From the NCBI GenBank assembly GCA_016648135.1, contig JADDOH010010020.1:62001-126000 (forward strand): a stretch of DNA of 64,000 nt, given 5' to 3'. Positions 11,758-24,226 of the stretch are shown here, in pieces; within the stretch, counting starts at the first letter, position 1, and each line of letters starts with the position of its first letter. This stretch comes from Agrypnia vestita. Taxonomy: Eukaryota; Arthropoda; Insecta; Trichoptera; Phryganeidae. The notes under the pieces are model-generated. The model made no database searches, had not been told where the DNA came from, and was given only the letters and a program-made list of their open reading frames with translations. A program made the translations under genes and the position numbers.

Positions 11758-12959
11758 TAATTCGTTGTATTTGTTACTGTATCAAAAGCCTTGGTACACA
11801 CACATCTAGCGAAAAGCTTCTAAAGGTGCATGTTCGAAGTTAAGATGATTTCCACTTATTTACGTGAGCTCTTTAGGATCTCAGCTGTCTCCTTAAAAAT
11901 AATTCACCGATCTACAAAACGAAGTTTAGGACTTTTACGTTTTCTGGAATTACTGCAGTTTATAGACTTCCACTGCAAGGGTCGTCTTCAACATTTAGAG
12001 GTCTGTATTTAATCTTGTCTGGCTGCATTTAAGTACTGCGTATGAGAGCACAATTCGACAATGCTTTCCAAAAGTGAACGAAAATACCGCGTGATTTCAG
12101 ACGACACGAGAACGGCAAGTGTACTGTTTTCGAAACTAAATTTTTCAACTTACCCTCTGCGAAATATATAAGCCATTGTATAATACTAGTCGTACACCCG
12201 TGAAAAATCATGGGAAATAATCTAAATATAATAATTTCGTAGTCTTTCCGTAACTTGCTGAAATAACAACTTTAGATAATTAGAGTGTGACGCGCGGATA
12301 ATGCTGTGCGGTTACGCAAGATTTAGTAATTATTATTTTTTCATTAATAATGACCCGATAACGAAATTATTATAATATTTAGATGTCCGCTGATCGTGTT
12401 CGTTTTTTAAAAAAAACTAGAATTAAAGAATTAAGTATAACTAGTAGCTGAAAAATGAACGTTGAACTATTGAATTAATTTAAAATAGCTTTGAACAAGC
12501 TTGTCCGGTTTACATAAACTAATAGTCAATTCGTTCACACGTCACTGACGGCCTTTAGGGAGACCAGTTTCCGCAGTTTTGGACCAGCCTTAGAGGTCAC
12601 GTTTCATTTTCACGTCCGTAACCCCTGGCGGGATTCCAAATTTGAAGAACAGAACTGTGACCCCCCGGGAGTTCACCGAGGGTCAAGCGGTCTGGGTCCT
12701 ATCTGTCAAAGTCACCTCATGGATAGAAAACATCTCGGAAAATTTATATCTTCAATTTAAACCCGTAATGTATGTGCTACTTGTATGTAGTTTTTTCCGA
12801 CGGATATTTCTGAATTATTATAGTAAGTGTTATATATGTTCATACATTGTTTCACCCTTTGTCTTTTATAATAACCCCCCACCCGGCTCTGCCCGGATTC
12901 CAGATTTTATTATAATTTAAAGCCAGGGAGAGGGCGCCGGTTATAAAAAATTGGTTCGA
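11758..12959. other. Unassigned; possibly more mariner or LTR debris
   Basis: The minus frame 12029-12211 could be the N-terminal side of the transposase relic but was not recognised. A plus-strand stretch at 12640-12720 (VTPREFTEGQAVWV) faintly resembles the end of a gypsy-type integrase, too weakly to call. Confidence 0.3.
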
Positions 12960-13640
12960 GCAAGGGAAAGATGAGATGTTAGGGATGGGGTTACTATATT
13001 TTTCCCTATATCCTAGAGTTCAACAGAATAATATTTAGTTGGAGTTCAATTGAATACATATTTATATCGAGGGAAGAAAGTGGGGTGGCCGAGGGAAGGT
13101 GTAGGATGTTTTGGACAGAGCTCTAAATTGTTACCACGCAAAATTTGTATGGAATGGAATTCTTTTTTTTTAAATAGAGATGCGAACACCGAATACGTGT
13201 CATATTAATATTCTTACTATTTTAAAACTAAGCTAAACGCTTGTGCTATGAAAATAGGACTAACTTGCTGGTCTGGTGTGAAATTCGAATCCGCGACCTT
13301 TGGATCACAAGGCAAGACCACCCGAACAAACCACAGGACCAACAAACTACTCTGTATAATGTAACACTTTTTTATATCGAAAAGTGTAGCTAAGGTTTGA
13401 CCGTTGGAAAGGAAGAGGGTGCTGTTGTTTTATGCTGAGTGCTAAAGAGTAACTCTGTAAAATTTGGTGTAGGTGTCATTTAATATTGTAGGTAGGACAT
13501 GGAGTGACTAGGGGGAGGAGGGGTGATGCCTGTGTTTTGCACGGGGTCCTAAAGTGTTGCAAAATTTGGTTTAGGTCGGTCAAAGGTATGATTGTTAAGA
13601 AAATAGACAGACAGACATCGAAACAAAATGTTTTATTTGT
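12960..13640 (+). repeat. Old degenerate repeat, interrupted by a SINE
   Basis: Blocks GGGGTTACTATATTTTTCCC, CATATTTATATCGAGGG and several diverged units of the type TGTTTTGCACGGGGTCCTAA...GCAAAATTTGG (about 13100, 13420, 13530). The same blocks appear in order at 41340-41580. The SINE at 13163-13350 splits it. Class unknown. The 98-codon frame at 13504 is not recognised. Confidence 0.55.
13163..13350 (-). mobile_element. tRNA-derived SINE, copy 3 (minus strand)
   Basis: Reverse-complement copy: T run at 13163-13171, conserved body, and a degenerate B box (GGATTCGAAT on the minus strand). The head carries a short duplicated-looking stretch (GTTCGGGTGGTC). It interrupts an older repeat that runs about 12960-13640. 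Confidence 0.85.
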
Positions 13641-13836
13641 GGCATGTAATTATTTTTTCAATGGAAATTATACGTCTTGTGCTACTTGTCTACGCCTAGG
13701 TGCTTGTTTAGTCGGGCAGTACGAAACTCTTCTAGTGACCAAATATGGTCGGGGTTCAATGCCTGACACGGGAGACCACCAATTTAATCACATTTTGTAA
13801 ACAATGCTTTGTTTTAAAAAATAACCATTTATAACT

Positions 13837-14227
13837 AATATATAAAGGTAAAGTTTGGATGTAGGAGGTAATCTCCGAAACTGCTCATCCGATTTCAAAA
13901 ATTCTTTCATCAATATTTAGAATGGACTTTCAGGGTGTACATAGGCTATATATTATCCCGTTAAAACGAAAGGGCTTTTCGTGGTAACCTATTTTACGAC
14001 TAAAGATGGAAAAATGGTCGAGCGATGCGTTTTTTACGAACGCTGCCTTAATGGTAAGAAATATTTAAATACTTTCTATAGAGAAGTTGCAGAACTCAAA
14101 AAGTTATTTTAAAAAGTCCGCAACGACATATATCTATATGTTAAGGTTAATACACAAATTGATAACACATGACAAAAAGTTACTAAAAATCGATAGGTGC
14201 GAAGCCGCGCGGGTAAGCTATAGCTAG
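13837..14227 (+). mobile_element. Second Helitron family, copy 1
   Basis: It begins in TATATAAAGGTAAAGTTTGG and ends GCGAAGCCGCGCGGG...CTAG at 14224-14227. The GCGAAGCCGCG hairpin just before a CTAG is characteristic of a common lepidopteran Helitron type. The middle has the CATCCGATTTCAAAAATTC motif. No Rep/helicase coding remains. Confidence 0.75.
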
Positions 14228-14951
14228 ACCGCATTCAAAAGAATGTGCGCAAAAAATATGTGTGTTGTTTTGTAAAAATGAACACAAAAGAAGTTTTTCC
14301 AGTGATTAAGTAACCTTTTTTAAACTAAAAAATATATATTTATTTGGAATATCATACTGAGGCTTGAAATGGTCTTTTGATTATGGTCGACCTATAGTAT
14401 TATATATTCTGAATATACAAATGTAATTTTTGAAGTGCATTCATCATAAATTATTTATTCATAATACATCGGTATTTTATAACCTAAATGCGGAAAACAC
14501 TTTTGCCGTATTTAATCAATTTTAAAAAACATCATAACACTTTTAAAGCATATCTTTTCTTTTCTATGACTTACATGTCGCAAACTTTTGTGTCCGCACT
14601 CACAATGTTGGAAAAGTTTTAAGAAAAATCGCATAATATGTTCATTCTTGTACCATTACGTCACGAATTCCGGCTCGGCGGACCATCACGGAACTTTTAC
14701 ATTATCGCCTAAAAGATTCAAACTCTTGTATGACATCGTATACTTACTTACTGAATGAATACTTTTCGTGAAACTTTCAGTCGTTCGTCAGATTTTCATC
14801 CAAAATGTCCTCATTTCATTGTTATTTGAAAAAAAAAAACTTATTTTTTATACATAAATATAAAAAATAATTTTAAAAAAGAAATTTCATTGTTATTTTA
14901 AAAAAAATATTTTAAAAAATATTTTTGTAATTATAAATTCAAAAATTATTA

Positions 14952-15160
14952 AAGATGTCTCGATAGAGAGACGAAGCTATTTATATTAGAAAGCTCGTAT
15001 TGAAGTCTTTATTGGGCACAGGGCTTACGACCTATCTTGGCTGGCTTAAATGATCATTTAGCACAAAGCAACTTTCGACGGTTCCACCCAAGAACAACCA
15101 CACATATAACAAAATTTGAAAGTTGTATATATTTATATATATGACTCTAATGATGAAATA
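14952..15160 (+). mobile_element. GTCTC-family copy, left part
   Basis: GATGTCTCGATAGAGAGACG, AAGCTATTTATATTAGAAAG and the GGCTGGCTTAAATGATCA block match 38842. A Helitron begins at 15161 exactly where similarity ends. Confidence 0.65.
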
Positions 15161-15352
15161 TCCCAATTATCATAATTTCGTTGTCTGTCCGTCCGGCCGT
15201 CGTAACTTCGTGTTACATCCGTAACTTCTTTATAGCATAAAAACTTTTTTCTTTTTAATAATAAGATATATTTTTGATAATTTAAGAATAAATACTTATT
15301 CTTTCGGAACCGACATGCAAAAGTGCCGTCATTTTTGACGGGTTACAGCTAG
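15161..15352 (+). mobile_element. Short Helitron, complete ends
   Basis: It runs from TCCCAATTATCATAATTTCG to GGGTTACAGCTAG (192 bp). The subterminal hairpin GTCATTTTTGAC lies about 11 bases before CTAG, and the flanks are A and T: a textbook non-autonomous Helitron. This short form lacks the tRNA-like core. Confidence 0.85.
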
Positions 15353-16251
15353 TATCATATAAATATAATGTGTGTAATCATTGCAATAATAATAATAACA
15401 CAAATATTTATGATTTTTATGCCTAGATATAAATGCAAGTTGTTGAAATTTATTGTTTCGAAGGTAAGTTTGTAGAAAGCCATTATAACACGTGCGAAAA
15501 TAAAATCACATTTCCTTTTTTTAGTTCTACTTTTTAAATTTTTTGAGATGTGTTTCGTCTTATGAGGGCATTATCATTAGTGTTTAAACAAAAGTATCTC
15601 TTGAAATTGTGTAAAATACAACAACCTACCTACTTATAAATTCTCGAGATAATAATATAGCTGTTCCATTCAATAATTTTCATATAAACACAAGTTGAAT
15701 GTAAAATAGTAAGATTATGCTCTTATAAGGCAAAAGACGTCTCAAGTAAATTAAACGAGTAGGTAAAATCAAAATAAATTCTAAATTTACCTCGGAAACA
15801 GCAATTTTTCATTTATTCAACTTCTTGTCGAATTTTGTGAACAGAGCGAACTATGTGTTGAACGTTTGATTATTTTCGTTCGATCAATAATATTGACCGC
15901 TGAGAAACAGTGTGGACCTATTTTCCCAAATGAGGTATTGATTTAATAGCGAACGACAGCAACATTTCGTACGTCAGAAGCAGTAACAGATAATTAAACG
16001 AATCTAAGATTAGAATCGTAGTACGTAATAGAATTGAGTAACTCCGTGCGAAGCGAATAATTCCAGATCCGACCTTTGTCAAACACAGCTGTAATACCCC
16101 TTATATCAGAGTTGCCGGCCGATCTTATTAACTACATAACTTAATACGTAATTAAGCCTTTCAGTCTCTGTGTGCTTTCGGAATGATCTAATATGTAATA
16201 TTCAACCATACTGACGCCGGAACATCATTCGAACTGAAAACAAATACTCAT

Positions 16252-16685
16252 CCGTATTCTAAACTAAGCAATATTGCTATTTCTGTATCTTGACAGTTAT
16301 TATATAACATTGAGTCGCAATTTTTTTGACGTTTTATGTTTGACAGGTTTGAAATTAATGAATTCAATCGATTAGAAAGTTCATTATTCGTAATTGTGAA
16401 TAACGTTTTAGAGCTTTCTGATTGATCGAATTCATTAATTTCAAACATGTCAAACTTATTTGTTTTACAAACAACAACAAACAAACTCAAAAAAAATTAT
16501 ATCTAAATTATATTATTATATTTTCTTATATTGAATCATGTAAAAATGTTACCCATAAACGTCTTAGGTTTCCATTACCTTTTAAATAATAATAAGTAAA
16601 AAAAACGCCGAAATTGGCGGCAATACAATGTTATACATACCTGTCAAGATACAGAAATACTAATGTTGCTTAGTTCAGAATGCGG
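16252..16685. mobile_element. MITE with 43-bp TIRs and an inner inverted repeat
   Basis: Outer inverted repeats start CCGTATTCT / CCGCATTCT and continue through ATTTCTGTATCTTGACAG. A second inverted pair lies inside (16338-16379 with 16414-16455). Between 16537 and 16605 the sequence matches the 3' end of the LINE at 43060-43616. The 80-codon minus frame (16248-16490) is not a gene. Confidence 0.85.
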
Positions 16686-19678
16686 CCGATTGTAGAATCT
16701 TGAAAACTTATAAAACGAAGTTGCTCTAATGGCACATTATCGTGGTGATAATAATTTAAATATTTCTAAGTAATAATCAGAAAACTTGCATTTTTTCACA
16801 TTTCTAAATAATTTTATAAATGCTCCAATTAATTTTTATTATTATAACAATTACTATAATAATATTTTAGATCTGGAAATTTTTGGAAATATTGGAAATA
16901 GATGGACTCACGGACAATCTTCAAAAATAAATTAATGTCTAACGTTAAGTAAAAACATAACAAATAACGCAATTTCAGAAATATAATTTTTGCTGTTTAA
17001 TTATTTTTTTCTTTAGTTCTCATCTCATTATAAGGTCCACCATTCACTGCCACATACAATACACACACACTTACACACCCTCATCAAGCATACTTAACTT
17101 CTTCTCTCAAAAACATTAATAAACAATCGCGGAATGCAAATTGCATGATATTAGGTATGGCACGTAAGAGGTGCATGTATATTGATGAGGATTTCTTGTT
17201 TAATGAAAAAATCATTATGTTTTGTATGCATGTACTGTGTGTTATATATAAATAAACTTGACGGTTCGCAGTAACGGCTTAAGGTGTGCCTTCGAAATGC
17301 ACAGCTGAAGAAGGACGTATCCCGTGGATAGCGTGATGCGCAAATGCCTCACCCTGCAATAAATTCAATCACAGAATGCTGCATCTATGCCAGTGAATAA
17401 TAAATTCTTCTAATTTCTCGGCCACATTGTACGCCAAAGTTACAACCTCGAAAATAAGATTATTGCCGCAGCGCTGGATAGATGCGTCCAATCTGATGGA
17501 GAGACCTCTGTGAGGGCAATCCAGGATTAAGATTTGTGGAGGTGCATTACGTGCCATATCTCTGTGAATGAGCCCATAATATTAGGCGGTTTTGCGTCTA
17601 TATGCCACATATAATGTCTATAATGTCAATACTGACATGACGGAGGAAAGAAGAAGAAGCATGGCGTTGGGTTAATACGTCCCTGCTCATAACACGCCGA
17701 GCACGTTGTCCAAAGTATGGCCCAGGCGTACAAAATTGACTCGTTTTATAGTTATCTATTTTCAATTCTTATATACAGCAATATTCTGAGTTGCGTTACC
17801 CCGACATGAATTTTGAGTTACGTTATTTTAATTTATTTTCCTACCTTACCGTTCCCTGTCTTATTTTCTTTAGTTACATCATGTTCGTTCGTTTATTCTT
17901 TGTTTTGTAATATGATTATAAATGAAAACAAATTTAAATAACATTAATTAAATTGGGTGAAAAAATTAAACATTGTTACCTCTATGTGAGTTCAATTATA
18001 ATTTTATATTTTACTACTCAAGGTCCGAGAAGAGATCCATACCATTCAAGGTTCAAATACAGAATTAAAGAAATACAAATAATTCATTGATTAGGTACTG
18101 ACAAAATGAGCCAATACTGTTGCAAAGGTGTTTGTAACGGGAATATTGAGAGAAGACTCACGTAGAGGTAACAAATGTATGTTTTTCACCCAATTTATTG
18201 AACGTCGTGAATAATCTCTACAATCCATTAATAATACTTTAAATAACAATTATTACTTACTGTATCTTGAAGTTTTCTTAATAAGCAGCCTATCAAAGAT
18301 CCTAATATCCCAAACCTCTCGTATGGGAGTTGGTATCTATTTGCTAGTCTCAGCGTAACTTCGGGGTGCTACAGTATTGCAAAACAGTGGAGCACCATCG
18401 CGCCGGTTCTTTTAGGCCTTGGATCTAAGAATCACTCCGCCGTTAAAATTATTTGTGGCCTTCATTGTTTGGATTTTAATTAACAGTAAACCGTTCACGG
18501 CTGGTATCAATAATAAACCTACAATACGTTATTTATTTCTAAAAAAAAATAGCTCGACTTTCCGAGCAAACATAAACCGTGCGAGACTGTCTGTTTAACA
18601 GCCAATTACTGTTGACGCACCGGACATACCCGGGCTGTTTTCATCAGCGCCCCCGCCAGCCCCGCGTCGTGCGTATTTATGGTTATTACGGATGGCTCCC
18701 CGCTCCGCCCCTAACGGGGGCCACCTAATCCGAAAGATTTTTTACGACTCTTCGTCGCGGGAATTGGCCGAGGAGGACGACACAAACGCCGCGACGTCTT
18801 TCGGAGAATTATTGTCACAAATGTGTCTTTTATTGATGTCGTACTATTTGTCTACGGCGTAATTACGCCCTTTATTGGGGCCATCTTGTTATCTCGCGCG
18901 ATCGTTCTTTTTTTATGAAAAGCAATTAGTTTCGATTAGTATTATTACACCCGGCAGGCTCGACTTCATTTTCTTCGTGTACTTTATAGCAGTTTGACGA
19001 ATTGACTCTGATAATTCACAATTTTCTCGGAAATAAGAAAACAATATCTTCTTTTTCTCGTATTGACGAATGTTGACTACTATTTACTGCGGCCCGGAAA
19101 AGCTCTTTATTAAACTTAACAAACCTAAACTTAACCTTCCAGTGCCCAAATAGTTTTTCCCCGCATTATGAACTGGAAGATCTGACGTTTGCAAAGTTTT
19201 ATTATATGCAAACGCCTGGCAACGTTTTAGTCTTGACTATGACGCGATATGAGTTTTTTATTTTTAAATTCCTTAAATACTAATCTTAAAGGTATTAATA
19301 TTTCAAAATGCCTCAAGAATGCTTTTGCAAAAAAATTCACTAATTTAAAAATTTAAGGGTTAAGCCCCACTACCCTTCAGCCAGACTTGCGTTTTTGTAT
19401 TCAGTCACTACAAAAGAAGTGCCTTAAATACCTACCCAAAAATATCTACCAGCTCTCCTACTATAAGTTTAGCCGGCTAATGTTAAAAAAAATGATGAGA
19501 GAATCAACATTAACCTCCCCTCGAATATAAACTTAAGTTTAGCCAGCCGGCTAATCTTAACTTCACACCCATCTTTAGCCTTTACATGTACATTACATAC
19601 ATATTTAAGTACTCTGTGTTATCTAGTAATAAGTTACATTTTAAAAGGTATCAATGAAATAAATAAAATAAATGAAAA
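16686..19678. other. No gene seen, apart from the GC island
   Basis: 17240-17665 is moderately GC-rich and ends GAGGAAAGAAGAAGAAGC, which resembles an RTE tail, but no RT motif was found. AGTTTAGCC-x-GGCTAAT repeats occur at 19465 and 19534. Confidence 0.4.
18595..18915. promoter_or_regulatory. GC-rich repeat-free island
   Basis: High GC with CpGs (CCCGCCAGCCCCGCGTCGTG, CCCCTAACGGGGG inverted pair). It has no ORF above noise and no match to the repeats in this window. Candidate conserved non-coding or regulatory DNA; this is inference from composition contrast. Confidence 0.3.
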
Positions 19679-19928
19679 TCCCAATAATAATAATTTCGTT
19701 GTCTGTCCGTATGTCTGTCCCCGTAACTTCGTTTAACGTCCGTATTTTTGTTCGAATTCACGACTAAAAAACGAAGTGAAACAGCCGGAGATGGGGCTTG
19801 AACCCCGGGCCAGCAAACCCAAAAGCGGCAACGATAGTGATGTTGTCTACCGCCGAGTCTATTACCCATCAGAAATACAGTACATATAACAATGAAGTGA
19901 ACCAATGCAATGTTCCGTCAACAGCTAG
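19679..19928 (+). mobile_element. Non-autonomous Helitron with tRNA-like core (complete)
   Basis: It starts TCCCAATAATAATAATTTCG and ends ACAGCTAG, inserted between A and T as Helitrons do. The 5' part holds the GTTGTCTGTCCGT motif and the GAATTCACGACTAAAAAAC block shared by the family. On the minus strand the middle reads as an A-box-like TAGGCTCGGCGG followed about 50 bases later by B-box-like GGTTCAAGCCCC. The 84-codon minus frame here (19651-19905) is not a gene. Confidence 0.8.
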
Positions 19929-20261
19929 TAAATACATAAAAGTGTATTCGTTTTTATAAACACTCAAAATTTGACTACTTAAATGGCACAAATCACTCTT
20001 TAAGGATAGATTGCCTTATATAAAGTAGAACAATAATTAAAACCTACCTTACACTTGATTTCTTTATTTATCCATATTTGTGAAAGTTGACAGAAAATCT
20101 TAAAGTTAATATACATACGATAAAAAAATAGTAATCTATGCCAATTATTAACTTTCCACTGATTTATTGTTAATGATATGAGCAAAGTGTAACAATATAA
20201 AATAATTTTTGTTTCTTTGTAGTATGATGTAGCTCTTCACTTTTTCACTCTTTTTTAGGCT

Positions 20262-20731
20262 AAACTTTTTTTCATGGTCTCACTCGATTTTCTTAAATAT
20301 AAGTATCCTGGCGTAGTTGAGTGCCCTGATGGCGGTCGTAAGTATTTAAAAAGTTATTTCACTTTAAAGTTTGGAGATTTTCCATACGTTTTGACATTTC
20401 AATAATTTTATCTATAATATGACGCGAACCATAGATAATTTTTCACCAAGATTTTTTCTTTGAATTAGATAAATTGAAAATGTTTGCCTTTTCTCAGTAT
20501 ACGGGGGCACATTGTTACGAAAATATACATTCATAGAGTACCCGGGGGCACAAACCCGTGGAACGCCCCCACGACTGCTTTGCCACCAAACCATAACACA
20601 ACTTTAAAGTATAATAACTTTTTAAATACTTACGACCGCCAAATTTTGATTTCAGATTTGACATCAGGGCACTCAACTACGCTAGGATAATTATTTTTAA
20701 GAAAATCAAGTGAGGCCATAAAATAAAGTTA
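20262..20731. mobile_element. MITE with ~100-bp TIRs
   Basis: The left arm (about 20262-20372) and right arm (about 20598-20731) share GTAGTTGAGTGCCCTGAT, CGGTCGTAAGTATTTAAAAA and TCGATTTTCTTAAA-like blocks inverted. The right arm carries about 20 extra bases between two blocks. The overlapping 60- and 68-codon frames are chance ORFs. Confidence 0.85.
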
Positions 20732-21318
20732 TACCCTTTTTTATCGTCATTATATTAAACATATAATTTATGTTTTATTGCATACCTAACAGGCATACTG
20801 AGCATTAGTGCTTTCCATAATGTCTCTAACTTTAGTTAAGTATCCTTGTAAATAAATAGATACTTAAGTGTAATCTTATATACGCAGTAGTATAATTTTT
20901 ATATATACTTCTTGTATATGAGAGTTATATTGGCAAAACTCTTATTTTTGAAATATATGTAAGTTTAATCACCTAGCAGTGCACGCAATTACTTAGCTCG
21001 AAAGCTAACGAAATCCTTTAACGGATAAATCTATTTAAGTAGAAGGTCCTCTACCTGAATGGGTATCCATTCTGTAAGAAATATATCTTATTTTTTAGTA
21101 CCATTTAAATTTAATGAAGATTTACTCCTTTTTTAATTTATAAGTAGTCTCACTATTTTCGTCGCTCTCCACTTTGTTTAATTATTATTTCCATTCTACA
21201 TCAACACGGTTGTGAATTTCCGTATTGATTATTTTGATTGAATTACGCACCTGCGTATTATCTATTAATAAAAATATATATTAAGTATTAATATTATTTA
21301 AAAACAGAAACAGAGTAA

Positions 21319-21764
21319 TCAATATATACATATATATATATAAAGAAACCCATGTTTTCCTAACCGCCAAGTTTTCTCCACAACCAGCCACAAACACCCA
21401 CAGGTGGTTATGGTGGTGGATAGCCCTTGGTGTCACATCGAAAATTTGCTTTCTAGCACATTTTTTTGTTATGGGAAGGCCGCAAATGCTTCAGATTGTA
21501 GATAAAATAGGCGCGCCGAGCGTGTCGGTGAGTCTAGAAGGTTCCGGAAAAACCTGCTCTAGAAAGTTATGGAAAAAGAAGGTTCTAGAAAATTCCCGAA
21601 AGTTCTATAAGCTTCTAAACTGAGTGGCGGAATGTGTCGGTGTGTCTAGAAAGTTCCTGTACATTCGATAAATTTCTTAAAAGTTCTGGGTTCGCGAAAG
21701 TTCTATGACGATCCAAACAGTGTCCTAAAAATCTACGCGTGCGAAGCCGCGCAGGCACAGCTAG
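21319..21764 (+). mobile_element. Second Helitron family, copy 2
   Basis: It starts TCAATATATACATATATATA and ends GTGCGAAGCCGCGCAGGCACAG + CTAG (21761-21764), followed by T. The interior is rich in diverged TCTAGAAAGTTC-like repeats (about 21530-21720). No coding sequence. Confidence 0.75.
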
Positions 21765-22599
21765 TTTCATATATAGTAATAAAAAAAATTAAATCTACTC
21801 AACACTGTGGATCACCTCTATATCTACTGTTATTTTGGCGATTCTCTACCGTAATCAAGTACTGATTCGTAATAGTATATTTTTTCAAATATTTTACGTT
21901 ACATCGTATTTTGATTCCTTTGCCCAGTTCTTGAAAATTATTTTGGGCCACCAAAGTTTCCGAAATAAGGATTCATTTAGCAAAATGTTTAGGTCATTCT
22001 GAGAATGGTTTGGAATTCCGATACGGAGTGTCCCGAATAACCGATGGTAATAATTTGTAAACGTGATCAGGGAGTAAATTTTTTCTCGCATTTGTTTCGT
22101 TAAACAAAACGTAGTTTATTTCAATTATGTGATATTGATTCAATTCCATCTGAACTCTGTAAAACGAAAATTACACAAGTGAAATGAGAACCTGATATAA
22201 TTTAATATATAGTTTTACTGTCATGAATAAGGTACATTGTTTTCCGTCCATTTAATTTTAACTACAACTTCGTCTAGATCTAGGCTCTGTATGGTCAAAA
22301 AAATTAATATTATCATGTGTTGTGGTTGCGGAAGGCAAATGAAAACGCTGGAAATTAATTAGCGATTTATTAATTAATGATTAATCATATATGCAATGTA
22401 CAAAGTCACGAATTAAACTTAACACTTTTTACATTATTTTACACAATTTACATTATTTCGTAACATATCACTACAATGGACACTTTATTATCGCTGGGTA
22501 ACACTTGTTAATCGTCCCAGAATATTCAATTCTCGCACATAGAAGAAATGTATTTCGCCACTAGGTACTCCGCTCGATTATTTCGATCGATATCTATCG

Positions 22600-23270
22600 C
22601 TTCGATTATCTCACTACTGGCCACCCTGGCCGTTGCCTCGCGGCCGGTTCGCACCGAACGAACTGTCAAAACACGATTATCCCGCGATGCGGCGTAGTTC
22701 CGGTATATATTGCTGGTATTTTCGAACTTTCTAGATTATTCTAGTGTTTAGGAGAAATTATTACTGTGGAGAGGTGTATGCTAGCATTTAAAAAAGGTTT
22801 TTTCTGCGGGTGATATCTGAATATTTTCCCGAAATAATGAGTGCCGACCTGCCCCGGGACACCCCGTGTCTCGAGGGCGCATCTATCATCCGCGATAACG
22901 TAACCAATAATGAAAAAAGTTTGTTCCGTCCGCTTCCCAAAAGGGTGGAGAGAAATGATGTTGTTTATTCCACGTGAGCGAGCGGGGAAGACGCCTTAAG
23001 TGAAAATCTCACAATGAATTTGTAACCCCGAATGAATCGGCTTCATCAATCATCTCGTTGAAAACCGTTCCGACTCGTCCGGGCCGAAGAATGCTGCGAG
23101 GCTCCACGGCATTCAGGCGACACGCCAAGTGATTTATTACCGCCGCCGCTCGCTAGGTGCCGCTTTGTTACTTCGTTTAATGCAGATGACTGACAGGCCG
23201 ACTTTTTACGCAACTGCATTAGCGATCAAGTGAACGGGCGATCCGTGCACTTCGCGAATTTCACAGTAGG
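22600..23270. promoter_or_regulatory. GC-rich repeat-free island
   Basis: CpG-bearing blocks around 22610-22700, 22840-22990 and 23060-23270, including TTTATTAC (Hox-like) near 23132. No recognised ORF or repeat. Ends at the Tigger-like element. Confidence 0.3.
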
Positions 23271-23272
23271 TA

Positions 23273-23837
23273 CAGTAGAGACTCGATTAACCGGACTAAT
23301 TGTTGTCATGGGGAATTCGAATGATTGAAATTCCGGATAATTGAATGTATGAAGAAAAAAAAGCAGTTTTTATGCATATGTACCTACTGTATTATTCATT
23401 CCAAAAAGATAACTTACTTTTCCCGCGTACACATAATTCTAGATGTTTATTAAAAATATTTTCTTAATATCACTTATCGTGGAAGTACCTAGACCCATAC
23501 TTATCAGCTAACTTGCGACCGTTTTCTCTTTTTTTTTTAATGAATCAATAATATTTATTTTATCTGTAAACGTTAACATCACTCTCTTACGCTTTGGCAT
23601 TTTTTAAGCAAATGATTAAATAAATTAATACGAGACACGATGCACTGCAACAGAGTAATGATTGTACCTAACTGTTAAAAACAATAACGAAACGCGTGGA
23701 CAGTGATGGCGCGGGGCGTTAACACAGTTGCGACATGTCCGTGCACGCACGGATTACACTACCCATAAAGTTATTTGATCGCGGTTGATAATCCGCGAAT
23801 CCGTATAACTGAGGTCCGGATAATCGAGTCTCTACTG
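23273..23837 (-). mobile_element. Tigger-like (Tc1/mariner superfamily, pogo group) deletion derivative
   Basis: Terminal inverted repeats begin CAGTAGAGACTCGATTA on both ends, about 24 bp with one mismatch, flanked by TA duplications (23271-23272 and 23838-23839). A transposase N-terminus remains on the minus strand. The 60-codon minus frame over the right end (23719-23901) is a chance ORF. Confidence 0.85.
23450..23600 (-). pseudogene. Tigger transposase N-terminal helix-turn-helix relic
   Basis: Reading the minus strand from ATG 23600: MPKRKRVMLTFTDK, then INIIDSLKK, GRKLADKYG and, after a frameshift, TSTISDIKKI. This is the order and spacing of the CENP-B-type N-terminal DNA-binding domain of Tigger and jerky-like proteins. 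A stop follows shortly, and the DDE domain is deleted. Confidence 0.75.
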
Positions 23838-24186
23838 TATTTGCACATTTATATTGCCAAAGCGATCTCTGCCAGCGCGATAAGGCGAGAAGGGTACTCA
23901 CTTACTGAAGGTTATTCTGAATATGTACGCATTACGTTCAGCATTTCGTGAAATATGAGAAGTCAGTTTCCACAGAAACGGCCAAATGGGTTTCTGAGAT
24001 CCGAACGTCCGTTCCATTCTCATCTCGGATTAGAGAGAGGGATAGGCTATCGCACGTGTTGTCATAATATTTTTGAAAAAAAAAAAAAACATCATTGACA
24101 TGATGTATTTATCTCATTTTCGGCCTCGGCAATGAGTTATAATCCTAATAATTGTCTGCCACGCCTTCGCTTTCCTAAAAGATAAT

Positions 24187-24226
24187 TTAGAAAGAAACGA
24201 AAGAAAGAAAAGAAAGAAAGAAACGT
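24187..24226. repeat. GAAA microsatellite
   Basis: Imperfect (GAAA)n run, about 40 bases. Confidence 0.8.

Noticed and set aside
12640..12920. Gypsy-type integrase C-terminus (TPREFTEGQAVWV)
   Set aside because: Only about a dozen residues are suggestive. No RT, RNase H or LTRs are nearby.
13504..13800. 98-aa Cys-containing ORF
   Set aside because: It overlaps the old 12960-13640 repeat and has no recognisable pattern; the Cys spacing is not a known motif.
24187..24226. CRISPR-like or satellite array
   Set aside because: It is a plain GAAA microsatellite. No array of spaced identical repeats exists anywhere in the window.
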